Positions 54,574-62,879 of a stretch of 64,000 nucleotides of DNA are shown here, in pieces. The DNA lies in assembly GCA_029856105.1 (NCBI GenBank), contig JAHQWH010000189.1, positions 1-64,000 of the forward strand, read 5' to 3'. Origin of the DNA: Promethearchaeia archaeon (GTDB lineage Archaea > Asgardarchaeota > Lokiarchaeia > Sigyniarchaeales > SOKP01). The notes below the pieces were generated by a model. The model did no database searches. It was not told the DNA's origin and saw only the letters and a list, made by a program, of their open reading frames with translations. The position numbers and the translations under genes are program-made. How positions within the stretch are numbered: position 1 is the first letter of the stretch; every line of letters starts with the position of its first letter.

Positions 54574-55263
54574 TTGAGCAATTTTAATATCAGAACACAT
54601 CCAAAATACTCTAACGTTTATATATCTGGACCTCCACATAACCTAAAACTTTATTCTAAAAACCTAGTTCCGGGTAATAGAGTGTACGGTGAGAAGCTAA
54701 ATACATTTAAAGGAGAAGAATATCGAGAATGGGACCCTCATAGAAGTAAATTAGCTGCAATGATATTGGAAAAACCTTCAGTGGATTTCTTATCTAGCGA
54801 ATTAAAATGTTTGTATTTAGGAGCGTCATCCGGTACTACAATATCTCATCTTTCAGACATAGTTTACAATGGAATTATTTATGGAGTAGAATTTGCTGAG
54901 CGTAGTATGCGACAATTAATTCAAAACACCAAAGATAGAAAAAATATTGTTCCAATATTAGGAGACGCTAATTTTCCGGAAAAATATGCTAATTCCGTTT
55001 TTACTAATATTGATTTAGTTTATCAAGATATTGCTCAACCAAACCAAGCACAAATTGCTATTGCGAACTGTAGTTATTATCTAAAGGATAAAGGAACTCT
55101 AATTCTTGCAATTAAATCTCAATCAATAGATAGTGTTCAAAAGCCTGAAAAAATATACATCCAAGAGAGAAAGATTTTAGAAAAAGCGGGTTATAAAATA
55201 AGCGAAAGCTTCAACATTCATAAATACGCAGCGAATCACATTATTTTAATTGTCCACAAATAA
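54574..55263 (+). CDS. flpA: Fibrillarin, rRNA/tRNA 2'-O-methyltransferase
   Basis: 229 residues from TTG. REWDPHRSKLAAMI, YLGASSGTTISHLSD (the SAM-binding loop), YGVEFAERSMRQL, ILGDANFP and VYQDIAQPNQAQI are all present. It is the catalytic subunit of the C/D sRNP. It pairs with Nop5 immediately upstream. The downstream gap of 40 nt separates it from the convergent rnhB. Confidence 0.97.
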   Translation: MSNFNIRTHPKYSNVYISGPPHNLKLYSKNLVPGNRVYGEKLNTFKGEEYREWDPHRSKLAAMILEKPSVDFLSSELKCLYLGASSGTTISHLSDIVYNGIIYGVEFAERSMRQLIQNTKDRKNIVPILGDANFPEKYANSVFTNIDLVYQDIAQPNQAQIAIANCSYYLKDKGTLILAIKSQSIDSVQKPEKIYIQERKILEKAGYKISESFNIHKYAANHIILIVHK

Positions 55264-55303
55264 TTTAGGCAATATTTTTGTTAATATTCATTTTAAAAAA
55301 AAT

Positions 55304-56020
55304 TTATACAAAATCAGTAATTTTTTTCGAATATAATTCTTCTCTGATAATTTTTTTCGTAGTTTCCCATGATTTTCTCGCGATAGGTGGAGCTTTCTTA
55401 TTCTTTCTTATCCATTCTCGAAGGAATGTAGTACTTCGTACATCTGAGGGATATCCTGAGCCAAAATCTCCATATTCTTTTTTTAATTCTTCAATGATTC
55501 TATCCCTCATATCTTTAGCGATAATTGAGCTCGCTGAAACTATTGGGTATAAATCGTCAGCCTTATGTTTAGAAATGATTTTTTTTGGTGAATAATTTAA
55601 TAATGTTTGAATAGATGTTTTAAATCTATCTTCAATAACATCTGCTGCGTCTATATAAATTACATCTGGTTTCAGTTCATTAATAATTTCTGCCATTTTC
55701 AGTTCTTCAAGTCTATTCAGTGTGATTTTCTTCTTTTCTCTTGCGTCTATTTCTTGAGCTCCAATAATTTTTGCTATATATGTTTTACAATTTCCTTTTA
55801 TAATTTTAGCTAATTCACTTCGTCTTTTAGTAGATAATTTTTTTGAATCTTTAACCCCGATTTCTGTTAGAAGCCCCAATTTTGATTTAAGGAAGCACAC
55901 ACCACAAATAACCATAGGGCCCAAGACAGGCCCTCTACCCGCCTCGTCAATGCCACAAATAACTTCTTGGTTAGTTCCCTGATTCTTGGATGAGCTCAAC
56001 GAATTCCTCTTCATCATCAA
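55304..56020 (-). CDS. rnhB: Ribonuclease HII
   Basis: 238 residues. CGIDEAGRGPVLGPMVICGV carries the first two acidic residues, IYIDAADV the third and HKADDLYPIVSASSIIAKDMRD the last. Start is ATG 56020 (three ATGs in a row), overlapping the upstream HTH gene by 50 nt; no later ATG lies before the catalytic motif. It cuts RNA of RNA-DNA hybrids, working with FEN1 at the other end of the window in primer removal. Confidence 0.95.
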   Translation of the reverse strand: MMMKRNSLSSSKNQGTNQEVICGIDEAGRGPVLGPMVICGVCFLKSKLGLLTEIGVKDSKKLSTKRRSELAKIIKGNCKTYIAKIIGAQEIDAREKKKITLNRLEELKMAEIINELKPDVIYIDAADVIEDRFKTSIQTLLNYSPKKIISKHKADDLYPIVSASSIIAKDMRDRIIEELKKEYGDFGSGYPSDVRSTTFLREWIRKNKKAPPIARKSWETTKKIIREELYSKKITDFV

Positions 56021-56981
56021 TTTTTTCTAGATTTCTAATTCTAATGATGGGAATTTTAATTTTTTTAAGAGAATCGGGTATTTTAATCTCATTGTTTACT
56101 ATAAAAAGAGAATTTTTTTGAAACAGTTCAGTAAACATCTTCAAACATCTAAAACTAAGCTCGTTAATTTTTTTATCTTCTTCAGAAACTCCTGAAAAGA
56201 GAGGGTAAACGCTGCTTTCTTTATTCTCGTCAATATATTTAGAATATAACGATAGTTTGAAAGGAATTGAACCTTTCTTAGACCAATAAGAACAAATTCC
56301 AATGTCATTCAAAACTTCTTGAAGATGAGATTCAAAAGAGCTCAAATTGATATCTTCTTGCAGGTCTTTTCGATCCATACTAAAATTGAAATTCCAATCA
56401 AAAATGTTAATTCTTCTAAAAAGATCATTACATTCTAGTATTAATGAGATTTTATTAGCTATTTTTTCAGAAGGTCGCATGCTTTCATTTTCATACGCAC
56501 AGACAGTTCTTTTAGTAATTCCAAGTCTTCCAGATAGTTCTTTTCGTGAGATTGCTTGTTTTTCTCTCAAAGATTTCATTAAATTACCGTTTAAAAACAT
56601 CACACCCCCTCCTCTTCTCGCTAGAATGTATGGATATAACTCTTTACTGAGAATATTTTCTAATGTAGTTAAAGTTATAAACGGCAACCCCTCTCTAATG
56701 TAAATAGTGTTATCTTCTAATTTGTGATAACGATTTCTAATTCCTATTAACAAGGGTTTAGATTTTAACAATAGGGATAAAGATTTTATATCGTTTATTA
56801 TATCAGCGTTTAAATTATCAATATTGGAAAAAATTTTTACGCTAAAAACTAAATCATTTTTTTTTACTAATAAGTCAAAACAAAACTTGCTTTTTTTATT
56901 AGAAAAGGAATCTAAAATAAATGTCTCAAATTTAGCCCTTTTAAGCATATTATCTATTTTTTCAAGTACCGCTTCAATCAT
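55971..56981 (-). CDS. Archaeal HTH-type (Cro/C1) regulator
   Basis: 336 residues in the size class of archaeal putative HTH-type transcriptional regulators. A nuclease-like alpha/beta N-domain (~1-125) is followed by GGGVMFLNGNLMKSLREKQ and a Cro/C1 HTH (ISRKELSGRLGITKRTVCAYENE, residues split as a helix-turn-helix around 150-172). The C-domain is uncharacterised. It overlaps rnhB and probably shares its transcript. The regulated genes are unknown. Confidence 0.8.
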   Translation of the reverse strand: MIEAVLEKIDNMLKRAKFETFILDSFSNKKSKFCFDLLVKKNDLVFSVKIFSNIDNLNADIINDIKSLSLLLKSKPLLIGIRNRYHKLEDNTIYIREGLPFITLTTLENILSKELYPYILARRGGGVMFLNGNLMKSLREKQAISRKELSGRLGITKRTVCAYENESMRPSEKIANKISLILECNDLFRRINIFDWNFNFSMDRKDLQEDINLSSFESHLQEVLNDIGICSYWSKKGSIPFKLSLYSKYIDENKESSVYPLFSGVSEEDKKINELSFRCLKMFTELFQKNSLFIVNNEIKIPDSLKKIKIPIIRIRNLEKIDDEEEFVELIQESGN

Positions 56982-57096
56982 ATATTCCCATTAATTAAAA
57001 GATAAATAGCTAATTAAATTTTTTTTTATTGTGATATTACCTTCAAACTAAATTAATTTAATTGTTATTTTAATTTCTCTAAATGAAGATTAACCT

Positions 57097-57663
57097 TTAA
57101 TTACTTGTGAGTTTAAGGAAATCAGCATCAGTTATAATTCCAATAAATACATTATTTTCTTTTACTAATACGGCAGAATATTTAATTAATAAATTTGATA
57201 TGTCTTTAGCGTTCCAATTTTTTTCAACTTCTGGAAAGGGCAATTCTATAATAGTTAAAATATCTGCGTTTATTAAATCTGGAGTTGTAGTAATATGTTT
57301 CTGAATTTTTTTGGCAGTTATACTTCCGAAATTATGGTTTTTTTCTAAAATCGGTATCTGTGAAAAATTGTATTTACTCATTAACGTAATAACATCCTTT
57401 ATGGTCGAATCTGGTGTTATAGATATTATATTTGGAGTCATAATATCTTCTGCGTGCTTTTTTGAACTTTTTTTCTTCATTCTTTCATTTTCTAGAAATT
57501 CGATAATTTTTTTCACTTTAGAATAAGGTGGGTCCATGTCTCCATTTTCTATTCTTGAGATTGTAGATTGCGAAATATCTAATTTCTCACCTAATTCTTT
57601 TTGGCTAATGTTTAATTTTTTTCTTAAATATTTGATTTGAGATAAATTTGGCAAAACTTCCAT
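57097..57663 (-). CDS. HTH-CBS transcriptional regulator
   Basis: 188 residues. The N-terminal Cro/C1 HTH reads YLRKKLNISQKELGEKLDIS with a recognition helix TISRIENGDMDPPY. Two CBS domains (~68-188) follow, with IMTPNIISITPDSTIKDV and FIGIITDADFLKL. CBS pairs bind adenine nucleotides or S-adenosylmethionine. It is divergent from the SAM synthetase gene across 152 nt, so SAM as effector and mat as target is a fair guess. Confidence 0.9.
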   Translation of the reverse strand: MEVLPNLSQIKYLRKKLNISQKELGEKLDISQSTISRIENGDMDPPYSKVKKIIEFLENERMKKKSSKKHAEDIMTPNIISITPDSTIKDVITLMSKYNFSQIPILEKNHNFGSITAKKIQKHITTTPDLINADILTIIELPFPEVEKNWNAKDISNLLIKYSAVLVKENNVFIGIITDADFLKLTSN

Positions 57664-57815
57664 TTTAGAATGCGTAAAACTTATTTAGTATAATTTAAGT
57701 GCATATTTCATGCAATATATGCATATTATTATCAATAATTATTAATAATTATTATTAATTTAAAAAAAACATAATAAAATAATTATTTCTATAAATAAGA
57801 AAGAGTTTAATCAAA

Positions 57816-59057
57816 ATGTTGAAAATCACACAGGCTGACTTTTTACCTATTGAAAAAAGTAAATTTCCTGAAATTTGCGAAAGAAAAGGAATAGGACATC
57901 CAGATAGCGTTTGCGATGCCGTTGCTGATGCTTGTTCGAGAGCGTTATGTGTTTACTATTTGGAACATTTCGATAGAGTGTATCATCACAACGTTGATAA
58001 GGCCGCTTTGGTTGGTGGTGTTGCCAAACCTGAATTCGGAGGAGGTATGATCATTCAACCACAATATTTTTTAATAGTAGGAAGAGCTATACATCAAATT
58101 CTTACAGAATGTGGAACTGAGCATAAATTGGAATATGTACCTGTTGCTACTATTTGTCTTGATACACAACGCCAAATACTCGCAAAAATATTTAGAAACC
58201 TTGATTTAGCTAGAGATATACAATTCGATTATGCAGTTCGACCAGGGTCTATAGATTTAACCGGAGTTTTTGACGAGTCTCATCATTCGGAAGAAATTCC
58301 CCTCTCAAATGATACAAGTTTTGGAGTAGGATACGCTCCATATTCAGATGTAGAAAAAATAACGTTAGAAGCAGAATACCTTATTAATTCTCCGAGTTTC
58401 AAGGATAAATGTAAGGGATCGGGTGAAGATGTTAAGGTAATGGTTGAAAGAATTGATAACAAGGTTGGAATCACCATTGCGGCTGCAATGGTCAGCAAGT
58501 ACATCAACGATGTTGATGAGTATATTAATTATACAAATCAAATTAAAGACGCTGTATTAGATTTAGCGGCTAAAATCATCCCAGAACGCGAAGTCACTTG
58601 CCAAGTAAATGTAGCAGATATTCTAAAGAAAGAACTTTTGTTTCTTACCATAACGGGCACATCGGCTGAGGCAGGCGATGACGGCGAAGTAGGACGTGGA
58701 AACCGGTCTAACGGTCTAATAACACCTTGCAGAACTATGAGTTTAGAGGCTGTTTGTGGAAAAAATCCAATTAATCATGTAGGTAAAATCTACAACATTT
58801 TAGGAACGGAGATCGCCAGAGAAATTTATAAGAGAGGAGAAGGTGACATTTTAGAGGCACATGTGAAGCTTTTATCCCAAATCGGGCGCCCAATTACGGA
58901 TCCATGGGTAAATTCGATAGAGTTAATTCCTGCTGAAAATGTTAATTTTGCTAGTATTGAAAAAATCGCGAAAGAAGTCTCTGAAGAAAAATTGAGCAAG
59001 GAGTCCATGATTGATCTAAGGAAGCGATTGATTGCAGGGAAAATACAAGTATTTTAA
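57816..59057 (+). CDS. mat: Archaeal S-adenosylmethionine synthetase
   Basis: 413 residues, the archaeal-type MAT. ERKGIGHPDSVCDAVADA starts the ATP site, VGGVAKPEFGGG and VGYAPYSDVEK follow, and the TGTSAEAGDDGEVGRGNRSN segment is a hallmark of the archaeal family. It makes SAM from ATP and methionine. The CBS regulator lies divergently upstream. Several SAM users are in the window (TrmY, Elp3, fibrillarin). Confidence 0.96.
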   Translation: MLKITQADFLPIEKSKFPEICERKGIGHPDSVCDAVADACSRALCVYYLEHFDRVYHHNVDKAALVGGVAKPEFGGGMIIQPQYFLIVGRAIHQILTECGTEHKLEYVPVATICLDTQRQILAKIFRNLDLARDIQFDYAVRPGSIDLTGVFDESHHSEEIPLSNDTSFGVGYAPYSDVEKITLEAEYLINSPSFKDKCKGSGEDVKVMVERIDNKVGITIAAAMVSKYINDVDEYINYTNQIKDAVLDLAAKIIPEREVTCQVNVADILKKELLFLTITGTSAEAGDDGEVGRGNRSNGLITPCRTMSLEAVCGKNPINHVGKIYNILGTEIAREIYKRGEGDILEAHVKLLSQIGRPITDPWVNSIELIPAENVNFASIEKIAKEVSEEKLSKESMIDLRKRLIAGKIQVF

Positions 59058-59183
59058 TTTTTAAGTTTAGAATAGTAAAATTTTTTTATTCTTTTTTTAT
59101 TAAATAATAGATCTGAATAGTAAAAAATAACTAGAAATTTTTGTGTAAGAAATTAAATAAATTAAAATTGATGTGAGTTAAGT

Positions 59184-59438
59184 CTGGGATTAGAGAAGTG
59201 GATAAATCCAGAAGAAACTAAAAAAAAGCCAAAGATAAAAGATGGTACTAAAAAACCTAAAAAGACTGAATCTAAGTCTAAAGAAATAAAAGGTACAATA
59301 GGACCAAAAAATTTATTGAAATTCTACTTAGTGTGTCCAAAGGCAAAATGTAAATATCAAAAGACGATAAGAAAGAAAGAGTTAACAGATAAAGATAAAA
59401 TCTGCCCTAGATGTAAAAGTATAATGAAAATCAAGTAA
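59184..59438 (+). CDS. Small Lys-rich zinc-ribbon protein
   Basis: The open frame encodes a Lys/Pro-rich linker (PEETKKKPKIKDGTKKPKK) followed by a zinc ribbon: LVCPKAKCKYQK and KICPRCKSIMKIK. In frame there is no ATG; CTG 59184, six nt after GATGTGAG, gives 84 residues, while TTG 59310 or GTG 59325 would give a ribbon-only peptide. Codon-by-codon the linker looks translated. The ribbon resembles the small DNA-topoisomerase-type and ribosomal ribbons. The role is unknown. Confidence 0.55.
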   Translation: MGLEKWINPEETKKKPKIKDGTKKPKKTESKSKEIKGTIGPKNLLKFYLVCPKAKCKYQKTIRKKELTDKDKICPRCKSIMKIK

Positions 59439-59441
59439 ATT

Positions 59442-59693
59442 TTAATTAGAAATATCTTGTTCTAAAATGTCTTTATCTGGAAGGTTCTCTAGATCAAATT
59501 GAGAATCACAATTAGGGCATCGGTCTTTCTTTTTACTATATTTCAAGATGAGATAAATGAAAATCCCTAACCCGCAAGTTAGGATAACCATGAATGCCAA
59601 TATCTCATGATAAATGTGTTCAAAATTCTTGCGTCTTAGTACGATTTTTTGTTCACATGTAGGACAATAAACAATTTTTTTCCCCGTAATAAT
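59442..59693 (-). CDS. Small zinc ribbon-membrane-zinc ribbon protein
   Basis: About 83 residues on the minus strand. A first Cys pair (VYCPTCEQKIVL), then a membrane helix (LAFMVILTCGLGIFIYLIL), a second Cys pair (DRCPNCDSQFDL) and an acidic tail. There is no ATG, GTG or TTG upstream of the first ribbon; ATT at 59691-59693 is the furthest in-frame near-start codon. Convergent with the Lys-rich ribbon gene, 3 nt apart. Two ribbons across one membrane segment suggest a small membrane adaptor. Confidence 0.6.
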   Translation of the reverse strand: MITGKKIVYCPTCEQKIVLRRKNFEHIYHEILAFMVILTCGLGIFIYLILKYSKKKDRCPNCDSQFDLENLPDKDILEQDISN

Positions 59694-59942
59694 CGACCGT
59701 TTTTTGTTATTTTATATAATTAGATAGGTAAATTGTTAATTTAATTATTTTGTGTTATAATTGAAAAATTCAAAATTAAAGCTAAAAAGCTATTTATTCT
59801 TCATTTTTTCAATTTGTAATTTTATATTGAAATAAAAAAAAAATGTAATAAACATAGGCTAAATATTATTAATGTTGAATTTTATATCATTAATAATATT
59901 TTTCAAATTAAAAATTAAAACAAATTAGAAAAGGTTTTAACA

Positions 59943-60890
59943 ATGCCAATTTGTTATCATTGTGGAGTGGAAGTCCCTGAAACATTCAACTGTACTAAAT
60001 GTGGTCAAAATTATTGTTCTTTACATAAAAATCCTATTGATCACGAATGTAATATTGTAATCGAAAGTCAACATTTACAACAATATCAACAATCACCTCC
60101 TACTTATGTTGAAAGCTCTCAAATTCCGTTTTCTCAACAAGAGCATATGTATCAGCAACAATTAACTCCAAGCGAAGTGCGTGGAACGACAGATGGGACT
60201 TATACGTGGTATCGGCAAGAACAAACAGTTCCAGAAAACGCTTTCGATCCAGACTCTGGAATCTCGTTCAAGGGTATATTTCTGGCTCATAAATCTGAAT
60301 TAACTCATTTCTTAATTGCAGGGATAATGATATATGCCATAGGATTGTTGAGCTTTTATAACAGTTTAGGCCCTACATATTTTTGGACTTTATTTGTACT
60401 TGCTGCTTTTTATGTGACTGCTTTTCTCTTTCACGAATTAGGGCACCGCCAAGTAGCTGTTCATTTTAAATTGCAAACAAAATTTAGATTACTTACATAT
60501 GGTTTGCTGATGACATTAATCTCTCTTGGAAGGTTTGCTTTACCTGGAGCGGTTGTCGTTTTAGGTCTTGACAAGATTAGTAGAAAAACGGGATTATGTA
60601 AAGCAGCAGGTCCTTTCGTAAATTTGGTGTATGGCACACTATTGTTTCTAATTTCATTTATAGTTCCAAGGTCATTATATCCACTGAATTATATCTTTTG
60701 TATAGGAGCTTATTTAAATTTCATGTTAGGATCATTCAATATGATCCCTTTTGGAATTTTGGATGGGCAAAATATATGGAAATGGAAAAAGAAAGTATAT
60801 TTTGGATTGATTGGGTCATTAGTACCATTGCTTATTATAACAATGGTTATTACAAATACTTCCTTAAGTCTAAATCTCTATCATCCATAA
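59943..60890 (+). CDS. AN1 zinc finger fused to site-2-type (M50) protease
   Basis: 315 residues. The N-terminal AN1-type finger has CYHCG, FNCTKCGQNYCSLHK and IDHEC in the AN1 Cys/His order. A Gln/Ser-rich linker (~45-110) follows, then about five membrane helices. HELGH is at 164-168 and NMIPFGILDGQ with Asp274 gives the third zinc ligand, so the protease looks active. In eukaryotes AN1 fingers bind ubiquitin-pathway partners. It precedes the AN1-rhomboid gene by ~145 nt on the same strand. Confidence 0.88.
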   Translation: MPICYHCGVEVPETFNCTKCGQNYCSLHKNPIDHECNIVIESQHLQQYQQSPPTYVESSQIPFSQQEHMYQQQLTPSEVRGTTDGTYTWYRQEQTVPENAFDPDSGISFKGIFLAHKSELTHFLIAGIMIYAIGLLSFYNSLGPTYFWTLFVLAAFYVTAFLFHELGHRQVAVHFKLQTKFRLLTYGLLMTLISLGRFALPGAVVVLGLDKISRKTGLCKAAGPFVNLVYGTLLFLISFIVPRSLYPLNYIFCIGAYLNFMLGSFNMIPFGILDGQNIWKWKKKVYFGLIGSLVPLLIITMVITNTSLSLNLYHP

Positions 60891-61036
60891 CCTAAACGAT
60901 AAAACCATAACTAGTTTAATTTCTTTAAAGTTCAATATTCTCTTGAAAGTCATAAAAAATTTTAAAAAAAATTATGTATGATGATAGTTTTAAAACATTA
61001 AATTAGATAAAATAAAGCGATTTTAAAAAAAAATTT

Positions 61037-61936
61037 ATGACATTTTGCGAACATTGTGGCGAAAAGATCACTTATTTACCTTTTAATTGTAAGTATTGTG
61101 GCGGAGTTTATTGTAAAAAACATAGACTACCAGAAAATCATCAATGTACTTTTGAAATCAAACATGGACCTATTGTCCCTTTAAATTTGAGAGAAAGCCC
61201 TTCAAAAAGTGTTAATTCGCAAAAAACTCCAAGAGAATTTAAGAAATATATGAAAAGACAAGAAAAACAAAATCAAAGAACAATAAAATATTACGAAAGT
61301 TATGATAAAAAAACAACAAAAACCAACGGTACAACATTCTTAATTATCGCGATTTTTATCATGTCTATAGCTGCTATGGGAGTCCCTTTATATTTAACTT
61401 TGAGTAGTTATAGCTTTATAGAATTATATTTGTGGACATTATTTACATCTCTTTTTGTTAGTTATACTTCTGACTTATTTGGATTGTTTTTTCTATTTAT
61501 CTTAATAATATTTTTTAATATGATAATTAAAAATATAGAACGTGTGTTTGGAACTAAATTTTTATTGCAATTGTATTTTATTTGCGCTATTTTTACGGGA
61601 TTAGTTTATATTTTATTATTACTCCTGTTACAATTGATTTACATACCATATGGAAGCTTGATTTTTGTTCCATACGGTTTAGCCTCAGGTGCTCTATTAG
61701 GAGTCATATGCTTCATGATTTTTATGAACTGGGACCGAGAAATGACATTTTTATTATTCTTTTTTCCAATAAGGATGCGGGGAAAAACTATAATTACTTT
61801 CTTAGTTTTATTAAAAGTTGTTCCAGGTCTATTATTTGCAATTGGTGAACCACTTTATTTACTTATTTATCTTCCTGATTTAGGAGGTATATTAGCGTCA
61901 TACCTTGTTCATTACTATAAATTTAAGTATCGATAA
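61037..61936 (+). CDS. AN1 zinc finger fused to rhomboid-like membrane domain
   Basis: 299 residues. The AN1-like finger reads CEHCG, FNCKYCGGVYCKKH and NHQC. A basic linker (~60-95) precedes about six membrane helices. GLASGALLGV puts Ser217 in the rhomboid active-site position, but the His of the AHLGG motif is Asp281 (PDLGGILASYL), so a Ser-His dyad is not formed; it may be an inactive rhomboid or derlin-like protein. The neighbour has the same AN1-membrane-protease plan with a different fold. Confidence 0.8.
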   Translation: MTFCEHCGEKITYLPFNCKYCGGVYCKKHRLPENHQCTFEIKHGPIVPLNLRESPSKSVNSQKTPREFKKYMKRQEKQNQRTIKYYESYDKKTTKTNGTTFLIIAIFIMSIAAMGVPLYLTLSSYSFIELYLWTLFTSLFVSYTSDLFGLFFLFILIIFFNMIIKNIERVFGTKFLLQLYFICAIFTGLVYILLLLLLQLIYIPYGSLIFVPYGLASGALLGVICFMIFMNWDREMTFLLFFFPIRMRGKTIITFLVLLKVVPGLLFAIGEPLYLLIYLPDLGGILASYLVHYYKFKYR

Positions 61937-61952
61937 GAATAAACGAGTTAAA

Positions 61953-62609
61953 ATGCCAGAAGAAGGATTGTCAAAAATAATAGAATTAAACGAGGATTTA
62001 ATCGAAAACAACGAGCGGTTAGCAGCCAAAAATAAAAAAGATTTTAGCAAATATAATATTCGCTCGTTTGATATTGTTGGAGCTATAGGAGCTGGAAAAA
62101 CAGCCCTTTTAGAATCGATATCAGAGATGATTTCTAAAGAAAAAAGGGTTTTAGTAATAAATGGAGATGTAGCTACAAGAATTGACGCTGATCGCATAGA
62201 GAAACATGGTGTAAAAACCATCCAAATTAATACAGGTCGAGAATGCGCTCTAAATTCTTATCACATCTCTCAAGTAATAAAAAATCACGATTTAAGCAAT
62301 TACGACGTCGTTTTTATAGAAAACGTGGGAAATCTTATTTGTCCCTCAGATTTTATCTTAGGAACCAATAAGCGTATTGTAGTAGTTTCCATTACCGAAG
62401 GTCCATGGGTAATTCGGAAGCATCCTTTATTGTTTAAATTTTCAGATATTGCAATTATTAATAAAATTGATTTAATTGATGTGATTGACGTAAAAGTTGA
62501 AGAAATGATCAACGATGCCAAGGAAATAAATCCAAACATCAAAATAATTACAACAAGTGCAATTACAGGAGAAAACATTCCTAACCTTATTCAATCCTTA
62601 GAAATATAG
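61953..62609 (+). CDS. hypB: HypB-like hydrogenase nickel insertion GTPase
   Basis: 218 residues from ATG 61953; the longer frame at 61905 overlaps the rhomboid gene. VGAIGAGKTALLE is the P loop, NGDVATRIDADRIEK and INTGRECALNSYHIS follow, ENVGNLICPSDF is the Walker B region and NKIDLIDVIDV the guanine-binding site. The metal-site Cys is present (REC), but the His that usually follows it is Ala. It loads nickel into NiFe hydrogenase; no hydrogenase or other hyp gene is in the window. Confidence 0.85.
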   Translation: MPEEGLSKIIELNEDLIENNERLAAKNKKDFSKYNIRSFDIVGAIGAGKTALLESISEMISKEKRVLVINGDVATRIDADRIEKHGVKTIQINTGRECALNSYHISQVIKNHDLSNYDVVFIENVGNLICPSDFILGTNKRIVVVSITEGPWVIRKHPLLFKFSDIAIINKIDLIDVIDVKVEEMINDAKEINPNIKIITTSAITGENIPNLIQSLEI

Positions 62610-62646
62610 GAGTTTAAGATTTTTTCTATACTTGTTAAATACAATG

Positions 62647-62696
62647 AAAGAGTATAAAACATTTTAAAAAAGAAAGGAAAATAAGTTATACTCTTT
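62647..62696 (+). repeat. 11-bp inverted repeat
   Basis: AAAGAGTATAA (62647-62657) and TTATACTCTTT (62686-62696) pair perfectly over a 28-nt loop, 38 nt after hypB and before a convergent gene. It may stabilise or end the hypB transcript. Confidence 0.5.
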
Positions 62697-62720
62697 ATAA
62701 TAAAAGAGCATAAAAAAATT

Positions 62721-62834
62721 ATGGAACTACTTCTCCACTATGAAACATTTTTACTCACTCATTTCGTTAATCTATTTTTTTCAATTTATTTTACAATATT
62801 ATTTAAACCTAAAGTGAAACAACTGAAATTATAG
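62721..62834 (+). CDS. Possible 37-residue membrane peptide
   Basis: ATG to TAG, with a hydrophobic middle (HFVNLFFSIYFTILF) and a basic end. No ribosome binding site and no known family; it lies between hypB and the convergent DUF885-like gene and may be chance. Confidence 0.25.
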   Translation: MELLLHYETFLLTHFVNLFFSIYFTILFKPKVKQLKL

Positions 62835-62879
62835 ATCAAAATATTTAAACTCCTAAAATTTCAACATATATTAATAATT

